In this document: positions 25,772 through 33,650 of the stretch, piece after piece | Numbering within the stretch: position 1 is the stretch's first letter | Layout: every line of letters starts with the position of its first letter | Assembly (NCBI GenBank): GCA_965278985.1 | Contig: OZ257131.1 | Location: forward strand, 4,154,001-4,218,000 | From: CAISIP01 sp965278985 | GTDB lineage: Bacteria; Pseudomonadota; Gammaproteobacteria; Burkholderiales; Burkholderiaceae_C | Length of the DNA: 64,000 nucleotides | Reading direction: 5' to 3' | Program-made: the position numbers and the translations under genes | The notes under the pieces: model-generated | The model's input: the letters and a program-made list of their open reading frames with translations, nothing else | The model's database searches: none | What the model was told of the DNA's origin: nothing

Positions 25772-26308
25772 TCAGCGCGTGCCAGCGCGCCGCCTGGCAG
25801 TCGCAGGGGCGGTGGCGGCACGCACAGGCGCCGCCCCGCCCTCCAACGGCAGCGCCGTCGTGTATTTCAGCTGCTCCATCGAGAAGGCGGACGACACGCC
25901 ACCGAGCTGCGCCGCGCGGATCAGCCGCTTGTAGAAGCGGTCGTAACCGTCGATGTCGGGCGCGACGACCTTCAGCAGGTAGTCCACATCCCCGCTCATG
26001 CGGTGCACCTCCAGCACCTCGGGCATGCCGACCACGGCGGCCGCGAACTGCGCCAGCCACTTCTCGTCATGGTGGTTGGTGCGCACGCTCACGAACACCG
26101 TCACGGGCAGGTCCAGGGCCGCGCGGTTGAGCAGGGCCACGCGCCGTTCGATGACACCCGCGTCCTCCAGCCGCTTGAGGCGCTTCCAGCAGGGCGTGGA
26201 CGACAGGCCCACACGCTCGGCCAGTGCCTGGATCGAGAGGGAGCCGTCCTGCTGCAGGGCGTCCAGCAGGCTGCGATCGATGCGGTCCAGTGAGATATTT
26301 CCACTCAT
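25772..26308 (-). CDS. Lrp/AsnC-family transcriptional regulator
   Basis: 178 residues. N-terminal helix-turn-helix (LDRIDRSLLDALQQDGSLSIQ, LAERVGLSSTPCWKRLKRLED) and a C-terminal RAM ligand-binding domain (LPVTVFVSVRTNHHDE, EVLEVHRMSGDVDYLLKVV). The last 25 residues form an Ala/Arg-rich tail beyond the family's usual end. Lrp proteins respond to amino acids. It is divergent from the cysteine desulfurase fusion gene, with 124 bases between the starts, so it may control that gene in response to an amino acid such as cysteine. Control of the downstream cytochrome operon is also possible. Confidence 0.92.
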   Translation of the reverse strand: MSGNISLDRIDRSLLDALQQDGSLSIQALAERVGLSSTPCWKRLKRLEDAGVIERRVALLNRAALDLPVTVFVSVRTNHHDEKWLAQFAAAVVGMPEVLEVHRMSGDVDYLLKVVAPDIDGYDRFYKRLIRAAQLGGVSSAFSMEQLKYTTALPLEGGAAPVRAATAPATARRRAGTR

Positions 26309-26338
26309 GGCGGTGATGGGGGAATGAACATGCTCTTA

Positions 26339-26366
26339 TTGTGCGCTGGAGCAGCATCTATGTAAT
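26339..26366 (+). promoter_or_regulatory. Candidate promoter of the cysteine desulfurase-rhodanese gene
   Basis: TTGTGC (26339-26344) and TGTAAT (26361-26366) are separated by 16 bases and lie about 67 bases before the ATG at 26433, in an AT-rich patch of the divergent intergenic region. This is an approximate sigma-70 match only. Confidence 0.3.
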
Positions 26367-26432
26367 TTTTTTCTCCGGCGCGCTGATTACGATCTCCCGC
26401 ATCCCTTCACCAGCCCTTGCGGGCTCCGCGCC

Positions 26433-28442
26433 ATGTTCGACGAGATCTACCTGGACTCCAACGCCACCACCACGGTGATGCCCGCCGCCGCCCGTGCCGC
26501 GCTGCATGCCATGCAGGAGGCCTTCGGCAACCCGAGCAGCACGCACAGCACAGGCCTGCGTGCACGCCAGGCGATCACTGCGGCACGCCGCAGCGCGGCA
26601 CGCGCCGCGGGCGCGGATCCGGCGCAGATGGTCTTCGTCAGTGGCGCCACCGAGGCCATCCAGACCGCCGTGCTCTCGGCCTTGTGCCACCTGCGCGCGC
26701 AGCGCGCACAGGGCCGGCCCACGGGCCGGTTGCTGGTGTACGGCGCCACCGAGCACAAGGCCGTGCCCGAGAGCCTGGCGCACTGGAACCGGGTGCTGGA
26801 CCTGGGCCTGGAGCTGCGCGCCCTGCCCGTCGACGGCCAGGGCCGGCACGACACCGCGCTGCTGCGCGCCTGGGCCGGCGAGGCCGCGCTGGTCTGCACC
26901 ATGGCCGCCAACAACGAGACCGGCGTGGTCTCGGACCTGCCCGCCATCGAGGCCGTGATGCGCGCGGAAGGCCCCGGCGCGTTGTGGCTGGTCGACTGTG
27001 TGCAGGCGCTGGGCAAGCTGCCGCTCGCGCTGGCCACCACCCGCATCGACTACGCCGCCTTTTCCGGCCACAAGCTGCACGCACCCAAGGGCATCGGCCT
27101 GCTGTATGTCCGCGATGGCGCCCCCTTCACACCGCTGATGGCCGGTGGCGGGCAGGAGTCCGGGCTGCGTGCCGGCACCGAGAACATGGCCGGCATCGCC
27201 GCCTTCGCCGCCGTGTTGGACGCACTGGCCGAAGGCAGCACCTTCCGCAGCCATGCCGAGATGCGCCCGTGGCGCGACCGCATCGCCCACAGCCTGCGTA
27301 AAGCCTTTCCCGGCATCGTCTTCAACACGCCGCTGGCCGAGGCGCTGCCCACCACGCTGAATTTCTCCGTTGCCGGTTTCTCGTCGAAGGAACTGCTGGA
27401 TGTCTTCGACGCCGTGGGTGTGCGCGTCAGCGCGGGCAGCGCCTGCTCGGCCGCCAAGGCCCTGCCCAGCCATGTGCTGGAAGCCATGGGCCTGCCGGCG
27501 TGGCGCACGGCCTCGGCGGTGCGCATGTCCTTCAGCCCGCTGGCCGACGAGGGCCTGATCACCGAGGCCTGCTCACGCATCGCCGCCGCCGGCGCTGCCA
27601 TCCGCGCCGGCTACCTGGCGCAGTCGGGCGTAGCGCCCGCCCACGCCGATGGCGTGGTGCAGCTCGCGGGCGGCGCGCAGTGCACCTGGCTGCTGCTGGA
27701 CGCCGGCAGCCGAAGCGCCGTGGTGCTGCATCCGCAGGCCGAACTGGCGGACCGCGTGCAGGGCACGGTGCAAGGCCTGGGTTACGCGTTGCGTGCGCAA
27801 TGCGGCCAGGGCGCCGTGTATGCCGAGGCGCCTTTCACCGCTCGCGTGCAGCTGCAAGACGGCACCTGGGCACCCGCGCTGCCCCTGGGCGAGCATGTGC
27901 TGGTGCAGGTGCAGCGGGGCTGTCAGCGTTGCTACCTCTATGGCCGGGCCACCGGCCAGCGCCTGCCGGCCGATGCCGTGCGTTTCGTCTTCGGTGAGGC
28001 TCCGTCCTCGCGGGCCCCTTCCTGGCAGGACATTGCGGGCCAGCAGGCCGTCTGCTGCCCGGACCAGGATCCGCACCACCAGGTGGCCGCCATCGCCCGC
28101 GCGGCTGCGGCCGCCGAAGCGGACGCCGACTGGGAGCTGCAGCCCGACACTTTGCAGGCCTTGCTGCTGCAGCACCCCGACGCCCTGCTGGTGGATGTGC
28201 GCGAGCCGGCCGAATTCCACGCCCGCCCCCCGCGCACGCTGGCCGGCCGCACCCCCGTCAACCTGCCCCTGAGCCGCCTGGCCGACCAGCTCGGCACGCT
28301 GGTGCAAACGCCGGGTCGCACGCTGGTGTTCCTCTGCCGCAGCGGCAACCGCAGCGACCGTGCGGCCCGCTGCCTGCGCCGCAGCGGCCACGCGCGGGCC
28401 TGGCACCTGGCAGGCGGGCTGGCCCTGGCCGGCGGGGTGTAG
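26433..28442 (+). CDS. Cysteine desulfurase (NifS/IscS-like) fused to a C-terminal rhodanese domain
   Basis: 669 residues. Residues 1-385 are a class-V PLP enzyme: DSNATTTVMP, THSTGLRARQ, TEHKAVPES, the PLP lysine K214 in SGHKLHAPKG, and the catalytic loop cysteine C338 in SAGSACSA. It releases sulfur from cysteine as a persulfide. A middle region (about 400-545) contains CTWLLLDAGSRSAVVLHP and a Cys-x-x-Cys pair (GCQRCYLYG). Residues 560-669 are a rhodanese domain with LLVDVREPAEFHARPP and active-site C635 in LCRSGNRS. The fusion suggests direct sulfur relay from C338 to C635. The middle segment faintly resembles the start of metallo-beta-lactamase persulfide dioxygenases but lacks their metal ligands. 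Confidence 0.9.
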   Translation: MFDEIYLDSNATTTVMPAAARAALHAMQEAFGNPSSTHSTGLRARQAITAARRSAARAAGADPAQMVFVSGATEAIQTAVLSALCHLRAQRAQGRPTGRLLVYGATEHKAVPESLAHWNRVLDLGLELRALPVDGQGRHDTALLRAWAGEAALVCTMAANNETGVVSDLPAIEAVMRAEGPGALWLVDCVQALGKLPLALATTRIDYAAFSGHKLHAPKGIGLLYVRDGAPFTPLMAGGGQESGLRAGTENMAGIAAFAAVLDALAEGSTFRSHAEMRPWRDRIAHSLRKAFPGIVFNTPLAEALPTTLNFSVAGFSSKELLDVFDAVGVRVSAGSACSAAKALPSHVLEAMGLPAWRTASAVRMSFSPLADEGLITEACSRIAAAGAAIRAGYLAQSGVAPAHADGVVQLAGGAQCTWLLLDAGSRSAVVLHPQAELADRVQGTVQGLGYALRAQCGQGAVYAEAPFTARVQLQDGTWAPALPLGEHVLVQVQRGCQRCYLYGRATGQRLPADAVRFVFGEAPSSRAPSWQDIAGQQAVCCPDQDPHHQVAAIARAAAAAEADADWELQPDTLQALLLQHPDALLVDVREPAEFHARPPRTLAGRTPVNLPLSRLADQLGTLVQTPGRTLVFLCRSGNRSDRAARCLRRSGHARAWHLAGGLALAGGV

Positions 28443-28451
28443 GCCCTCGCG

Positions 28452-29891
28452 TCAGGCCGTGCTGCGCTGCCCCAGCAGCCCCGCCCCCATGTCGTCCGGC
28501 ACGTGCCGGAACCGCCACAGCGCCAGCACACCCACGGCGGCCACGGCGAGGAAGGCCGCATGGAAATCCTGCAGCCGCACGGCGCCGTCCGCAGGCCCCT
28601 GCCACCACGCGCCTGCCGCGGCCAGGGCCAGTGCCCCCAGCGCCACGCCCATGGCCGATGCCACCTGCATGGTGATGGCCGACAGCGTGGAGCCCGCGAC
28701 CATCTGCGCGCCGGGCAGTTCGATCATCATCAGCGTGGAGTTCGCCGTCAGCAGCATCGAGCGAGCACACCCGGCCACCACCAGCAACGCCGACACCATG
28801 GGCAGGGGCGTCTGCACCGTGACCGTGGCGAAGGCCGCGATGGCCAGTGCGCTGCAGGCACTGGACACCAGCAGCACGCGGCGGAAACCGAAGCGCCGCA
28901 GGATCGGCGTGGTCACGGACTTCATGGCGAGGTTGCCCACGAAATAGGGCAGCAGCATCGCCCCGGCCGCAACCGCCCCCTGGCCCAACCCGACCTGGAA
29001 CAGCAACGGCAACAGGAAGGGCGTGGCCTGCACGCTGATGGACGCCATCGACCCCGCCACGGACGCGATGCGGAAACTGTGCCAGTCATCGAAGGGCGCG
29101 ATGCTGACCAGCGGATACGCCGCCCGCCGCAGGTGCCGCGCGGTCCAGGCCAGCGAGGCCACCCCAGTGGCCGTGGCCAGCACGGCCGGCATCCGAGAAC
29201 CGGCCTGGTGCAGGGCCTGCGCCCCCCATTCCAGGCCCAGGATCAGCAGGCACAGGCCGGTGATCGCGCCGATGGCGCCACGGATGTCCAGCGGCTTCGG
29301 TGAGGGCACCCCGTCACGCGGCACCCAGCGCAGCACCAGCAGCAGGCCCAGCAGGCCGATGGGCAGGTTCAGGAAGAAATTCCAGTGCCAGGACGCGTAG
29401 GTGGAGATGAACCCGCCCAGTGGCGGGCCCAGCACCGGCGCGAACAGCACAGGCCAGGTCAGCAGCGCCTGGATGCCGATGCGGTCCTGGGGCCGCGAGC
29501 CGCGCAGCGCGATCGCCCGCCCCGTGGGCAGCAGCAGCCCGCCGCCCAGCCCCTGCAGCGCACGCGCGAGCACCAGCTGCATCGGCGTCTGCGCCAGGCC
29601 ACACAGCAGCGAGGCGAGCGTGAACACGGCGATGGCGCCGAGAAACACCTTGCGCAGGCCATGCCGGTCCGCCAGCCAGGACGACAGCGGCAGCACCACG
29701 GCCGCCGCCATCAGGTAGACCGTGACGATGGCGCTGAGCGCCAGCGGCTGCGTGCCCAGGGAACGCGCGATGGAGGGCAGCGAGGTGTTGAGGATGGTGC
29801 TGTCCAGCAACAGCATGAACATCACGGCGGCGATCGTCAGCGTCACGCGCCGGGTGGGAGCGGTCTCGGAATTGGTTGACATTGTCTCCAT
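28452..29891 (-). CDS. MFS drug-efflux transporter, DHA2 (14-helix) type
   Basis: About 479 residues, hydrophobic throughout with roughly 14 membrane helices. Family marks: LLLDSTILNTSLPSIARSLG in helix 1, the loop motif LADRHGLRKVFLGAIAVF, ARALQGLGGGLLLPTGRA and PVLGPPLGGFI (motif C). These proton-driven pumps export drugs and other small molecules across the inner membrane. It ends 9 bases after the desulfurase-rhodanese stop on the opposite strand. Two in-frame ATGs (29891, 29882) are equally likely starts; GGAG stands just before the second. Confidence 0.92.
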   Translation of the reverse strand: METMSTNSETAPTRRVTLTIAAVMFMLLLDSTILNTSLPSIARSLGTQPLALSAIVTVYLMAAAVVLPLSSWLADRHGLRKVFLGAIAVFTLASLLCGLAQTPMQLVLARALQGLGGGLLLPTGRAIALRGSRPQDRIGIQALLTWPVLFAPVLGPPLGGFISTYASWHWNFFLNLPIGLLGLLLVLRWVPRDGVPSPKPLDIRGAIGAITGLCLLILGLEWGAQALHQAGSRMPAVLATATGVASLAWTARHLRRAAYPLVSIAPFDDWHSFRIASVAGSMASISVQATPFLLPLLFQVGLGQGAVAAGAMLLPYFVGNLAMKSVTTPILRRFGFRRVLLVSSACSALAIAAFATVTVQTPLPMVSALLVVAGCARSMLLTANSTLMMIELPGAQMVAGSTLSAITMQVASAMGVALGALALAAAGAWWQGPADGAVRLQDFHAAFLAVAAVGVLALWRFRHVPDDMGAGLLGQRSTA

Positions 29892-30037
29892 TCTGCCACC
29901 ATCGCAGCACCCAGGCCGCCATCGCGCCCGGCACACCGGCAGGCCGGGTGGCTGAGGCATCCGCCCGCGCGCGAATCGCACCGCCTGGGAAGGGCACCAC
30001 GCACGCCACGGGCCCGCGCGCAGGCCGCGCCACCCGC

Positions 30038-31468
30038 TCACAGGCTGGCGCGGACCTCCTGGTAGACCTGCCAGAACTGCGCCTGCTGCGTGGTCGCGAA
30101 ATTGATGCGCATGCAGGTACTGGGCGTGCGGTGTGCCATGAACAGGGTGCCCGGCGCGATGAGGTAGCCCCGGTCCAGCAGGCGCTGGGCCAGCAGCTCC
30201 GTGTCCACACCCGTCTCCACCCAGCCGAACAGCCCGGCCGGCTCGGCCACGAAGCGGCAACCCGCGTCGCGCGCCAGCTTCACGCTGCGCGCACGGGCCT
30301 GGTCCAGGCGGGCGCGGATGCGTTCGGCATGGCGGCGCAGCTGGCCCTGGTCGATGCACCACGCCAGCGCCTTCTCCAGCAGCGCAGGCGTGGTGAGCGT
30401 GGACAGAAGCTTGGTGTCCACCAGCCGCTCGGCCAGCTCGGGCGCCGCGGCCATGTAGCCCACGCGCCAGTTCGGCGCCAGGATCTTGGCGAAGCCGCTG
30501 ACATACACCGTGCGCTGCAGGCCGTCGAGCGCGCACAGCCGCGTGGCGGACTCCGGCGCGAGGTGGGCATAGGTGTCGTCCTCCACCACATGGAAGTTGT
30601 GGCGGTTGGCGAGCTGCAGCAGGCGGTGCGCGCTGCCGGGCGTGAGGCAGTAGCCGGTGGGGTTGTGCAGCACGCTCACGCTCACGAACAGCTTGGGCGC
30701 ATGCTGCTCGCAATACCGCGCCATCACCTCCAGGTCGGGGCCGCTCTCGCCGCGCGGCACGGGCAGGATGCGCATGCCCAGGCCGTTGAGCCGCGCGAAT
30801 TCCACGGCCCAGCCCGGCTCCTCCACCATCACATGGTCACCCGGGCGCAGCAGCGTGCGGCTTACCAGGTCCAGCGCATGCGTGGCGCCCACGGTGGTGA
30901 TGATCTGCGACGGCGCGGCCGCGATGTTCATACCCGCCAGCCGCTGCGACAGGCTGTCGCGCAGGCCCGGGTCGCCCGCGGGCTCGCCGTACTGCAGCGA
31001 CATCGCGGTGAAGTCGCTGGCGTGCGTGACCTTGCGGATGGCGGTGGGGATGAAGCTGCTGTGCAACCACTCCGACGGGAAGATGCCCATGCCAGGCTGG
31101 GGCTGGCCACCGGCGGGCTGCAGCATGCCGCGGATCAGCATGGCCGCATCGATGCGCGAGCGCGCATGCGCGGCCGGCAGCGCCCCGGCCCCGGCCCCAG
31201 CCCCAGCCCGGGCGCGCGGGCGGGCCTCGGCCTGCTGCCCGGGGTCGCGCACGAAGAAGCCCCGGTTGCGCCGCGCCTCCACCAGGCCCTGCGCCAGCAG
31301 CTGGTCGTACGCCGCCACCACGGTGGACGGGCTCACCGACTGCTGCTCGGCACACTGACGCACGGAGGGCAGCCGCGAGCCCGGCCCGAGCAGGCGGTCG
31401 CGGATGCGCTCGGCAAAGCGCGCGGCCAGCTGGTCGTGCAGGGAATGGTTGGCGGATTTCACGAGCAT
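30038..31468 (-). CDS. MocR-type regulator (GntR helix-turn-helix fused to class-I aminotransferase)
   Basis: 476 residues. N-terminal GntR winged helix (LHDQLAARFAERIRDRLLG, SVRQCAEQQSVSPSTVVAAYD), a Pro/Ala/Gly linker near 85-105, then an aminotransferase fold with VGATHALDLVSRTLL, HNPTGYCL, VVEDDTYAHL and the PLP-lysine site VSGFAKILAPNWRVGY. MocR proteins use PLP as a sensing cofactor. ATG 31468 has GGAG 8 bases upstream. It is divergent from the LysE exporter gene; direct repeats between the two genes are the likely operator. Confidence 0.92.
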   Translation of the reverse strand: MLVKSANHSLHDQLAARFAERIRDRLLGPGSRLPSVRQCAEQQSVSPSTVVAAYDQLLAQGLVEARRNRGFFVRDPGQQAEARPRARAGAGAGAGALPAAHARSRIDAAMLIRGMLQPAGGQPQPGMGIFPSEWLHSSFIPTAIRKVTHASDFTAMSLQYGEPAGDPGLRDSLSQRLAGMNIAAAPSQIITTVGATHALDLVSRTLLRPGDHVMVEEPGWAVEFARLNGLGMRILPVPRGESGPDLEVMARYCEQHAPKLFVSVSVLHNPTGYCLTPGSAHRLLQLANRHNFHVVEDDTYAHLAPESATRLCALDGLQRTVYVSGFAKILAPNWRVGYMAAAPELAERLVDTKLLSTLTTPALLEKALAWCIDQGQLRRHAERIRARLDQARARSVKLARDAGCRFVAEPAGLFGWVETGVDTELLAQRLLDRGYLIAPGTLFMAHRTPSTCMRINFATTQQAQFWQVYQEVRASL

Positions 31469-31490
31469 GGCGACACTCCAGGCAAAACGC

Positions 31491-31555
31491 TGTACTGCCG
31501 AAGCGAGCAATACAGAACACAACTGCACCGGCAAACTGTACTGGTTGTGTACTGG
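31491..31555. promoter_or_regulatory. MocR operator: direct repeats between mocR and lysE-type gene
   Basis: TGTACTGG occurs at 31537-31544 and again at 31548-31555, an 11-base (one helical turn) tandem direct repeat; a third copy, TGTACTGC, lies at 31491-31498. All sit in the 151-base divergent gap. MocR regulators usually bind spaced direct repeats. TACATT at 31566-31571, just after the tandem copies, could be the -10 box of the exporter gene. Confidence 0.6.
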
Positions 31556-31619
31556 CGCGCAAGCGTACATTCTCTGCAGACTTCTGACAAGCGCCGCACC
31601 CTGCCCCACCCCCACCCCC

Positions 31620-32234
31620 ATGAGCACCGCCGAACTCACCGCCCTGCTGCTGTTCTGCACCGCCATGAGCTTTTCGCCGGGGCCGAACACCACGCTGGCC
31701 ACGGCCTTGGCGGTCAACCACGGCCTGCGCCGCGCGCTGCGTTTCTGCCTCGCCGTGCCGGCCGGCTGGACGCTGCTGATGCTGGGCAGCGGGCTGGGCC
31801 TGGGCGGCTTGCTGACCGGCGTGCCGGCGCTGCGCTGGCTGGTGAAGCTCGGCGGCGTGGGCTACATGCTGTGGCTGGCCTGGAAGCTCGCCCGCAGCGG
31901 GCAGATGGCGCAGGTGGATGCGTCGCGCCTGCAGGTGGGCTTCTGGTCCGGCGTGGGCCTGCAGTTCCTGAACATCAAGGCCTGGATGCTCGCGCTCACG
32001 CTGACGGCGGGCTGGGTGGTCAATGCGGCCGGCCAGCCTGCCACCAACCCCGGCCAACGCCTGCTGATCATCTGCCTGCTGATGATGGCCTTCGCCTTCA
32101 CCAGCAACTTCACCTACGCGCTGGTGGGCTCCATGCTGCGCAACTTCCTCAGCCAGGGCCGCCGGCTGCTGTGGTTCAACCGGGCGCTGGCCCTGGTGCT
32201 GGTGGTGACGGCCGCCTGGATGTTGTCGGTATGA
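31620..32234 (+). CDS. LysE/RhtB-family amino-acid exporter
   Basis: 204 residues, five to six membrane helices. N-terminal family signature FSPGPNTTLATALAVNHGLR (helix 1 and first loop) and the KLGGVGYMLWLAWKL helix. LysE/RhtB proteins export amino acids or related compounds. Divergent from the MocR regulator, which is the most likely controller. No obvious Shine-Dalgarno; the bases before the ATG are a run of C and A. Confidence 0.92.
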   Translation: MSTAELTALLLFCTAMSFSPGPNTTLATALAVNHGLRRALRFCLAVPAGWTLLMLGSGLGLGGLLTGVPALRWLVKLGGVGYMLWLAWKLARSGQMAQVDASRLQVGFWSGVGLQFLNIKAWMLALTLTAGWVVNAAGQPATNPGQRLLIICLLMMAFAFTSNFTYALVGSMLRNFLSQGRRLLWFNRALALVLVVTAAWMLSV

Positions 32235-32235
32235 G

Positions 32236-32332
32236 CCGCCGGGCCGCTCCCAAGGCGAATAGCACCGCAGGCGAAGCCGAAGGTGGCGCAGTGACCGCCG
32301 CCGGGCCGCTCCCAAGGCGAATAGCACCGCAG
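32236..32332 (+). repeat. Pair of identical 35-base direct repeats
   Basis: The 35-base sequence beginning CCGCCGGGCCGCTCCC and ending AATAGCACCGCAG occurs at 32236-32270 and 32298-32332, 62 bases apart, filling the gap between the LysE-type and EamA genes. The first copy starts immediately after the LysE-type stop codon. It looks like a dispersed intergenic repeat that has been duplicated locally; no mobile-element ends are visible. Confidence 0.85.
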
Positions 32333-32355
32333 CGCGTAGCGCGCAGGTGGTTCCA

Positions 32356-33300
32356 ATGAGCACGCGCTCCGACCAGGAAACACGTGGGCTGTGGCTGGGG
32401 CTGCTGGGCGTGGTGCTGTTCGCCTTCACGCTGCCCATGACCAAGCTGGCGACGGGCAGCGCCAGCGCACCGCAGCTTTCGCCCTGGTTCGTGACCTTCG
32501 GCCGCGCGGCCGTGGCGGGCCTCCTCTCGCTGGGTTATCTGATGCTGACCACGGGCCCGCGCCCGCAAGGCCGCCAGTGGGGGCTGCTGCTGTTCAACGC
32601 CTGCGGCGTGGTGGTGGGGTTCCCGCTGTTCCTGGCCCTCGGGCTGCGCCAGGTGGAGTCCGTGCACGCCTCGGTGGTGATCGGCATCCTGCCGCTGGCC
32701 ACTGCCGTGGTGGCGGCCTGGTGGTTCGGCCAGCGGCCCAGCAACGGCTTCTGGGTATGCGCGGTGGCCGGCAGTGTGCTGGTGGCGGCGTTCATGCTGC
32801 TCAAAGGCGGCGGAGGTGGCGCCGTGCAGGCCGGCGACCTGTTGTTGCTGCTGGCCGTGCTGGCCGGCGCCACGGGCTATGTGAGTGGCGCGCAGCTCAC
32901 CGCCGCGCTGGGCGCGGAGCGCGCGATCTGCTGGGTGCTGGTGGCCAGCCTTCCGGTCACGCTGCCGGTGATGTGGTGGCAGTGGCCGGCGTCCGGCAGC
33001 ACCATCGGTGCGGCGGCCTGGGGTGGCTTCGGGTATGTGGCGCTGGTGTCGATGTGGCTGGGCTTCTTCGCCTGGTACCGTGGCCTCGCGCTGGGCGGCA
33101 CGGTGCGTGTGAGCCAGGTGCAACTCGTGCAGCCTTTCCTGAGCATGCTGTTCTCGGTGCCGCTGCTGGGCGAGCACCTGGACCTGCAGACTGTGCTGTT
33201 TGCACTGGCCGTGATCGCCACGGTCTTCGCGGGGAAGAAAATGCCGGTGGCGCAAGCGGCCCCCGTTGCCATGCGCCCTCTGCCGGAGACACCCCGATGA
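32356..33300 (+). CDS. EamA-family (DMT) transporter
   Basis: 314 residues with about ten membrane helices in two EamA halves (first GLLGVVLFAFTLPMTKLATG, second from about residue 155). Such transporters move amino acids, nucleotide derivatives or other metabolites across the inner membrane; direction and substrate are not predictable. AGGTGG precedes ATG 32356. Its stop overlaps the ATG of the cupin gene (ATGA), so it opens a plus-strand operon with the cupin and aminotransferase genes. Confidence 0.9.
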   Translation: MSTRSDQETRGLWLGLLGVVLFAFTLPMTKLATGSASAPQLSPWFVTFGRAAVAGLLSLGYLMLTTGPRPQGRQWGLLLFNACGVVVGFPLFLALGLRQVESVHASVVIGILPLATAVVAAWWFGQRPSNGFWVCAVAGSVLVAAFMLLKGGGGGAVQAGDLLLLLAVLAGATGYVSGAQLTAALGAERAICWVLVASLPVTLPVMWWQWPASGSTIGAAAWGGFGYVALVSMWLGFFAWYRGLALGGTVRVSQVQLVQPFLSMLFSVPLLGEHLDLQTVLFALAVIATVFAGKKMPVAQAAPVAMRPLPETPR

Positions 33301-33650
33301 AGACCCGTTTCGCAGACGCCCTGCTGCAGATTCCCGGACCCGCCACCGACCAGTATCCGGAAGGCGCGCCCTCGGCCATCCTGATGCGCCATGGCAGCAT
33401 GCAGCTGCGCCTCTTCACGCCCTGCAGCAATGCCGACGGCCGCGACCGCCAGGTGCCGCACGAGCAGGACGAGCTGTATATCGTCCACCGTGGCACCGCG
33501 CGCTTCCGCGTGGGCGACGCCGAGCCCGTGGAAGCAGCCCCCGGGGACGTGTTGTTCGTGGCCGCCGGCGAGCGCCACCTGTTCACCGAATTCAGTACCG
33601 ACTTTGCAACCTGGGTCGTTTTCTACGGCCCGCCTGGAGGAGAAAAATGA
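33297..33650 (+). CDS. Small cupin-domain protein
   Basis: 117 residues, single conserved cupin barrel. Metal-binding pattern: HEQDELYIVHRGTARF (motif 1 with His, Glu) and PGDVLFVAAGERHLF (motif 2 with a His). Its reaction is unknown. Overlaps the transporter gene before it and the aminotransferase gene after it by 4 bases each, so the three are co-translated and probably act in one pathway. Confidence 0.88.
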   Translation: MKTRFADALLQIPGPATDQYPEGAPSAILMRHGSMQLRLFTPCSNADGRDRQVPHEQDELYIVHRGTARFRVGDAEPVEAAPGDVLFVAAGERHLFTEFSTDFATWVVFYGPPGGEK

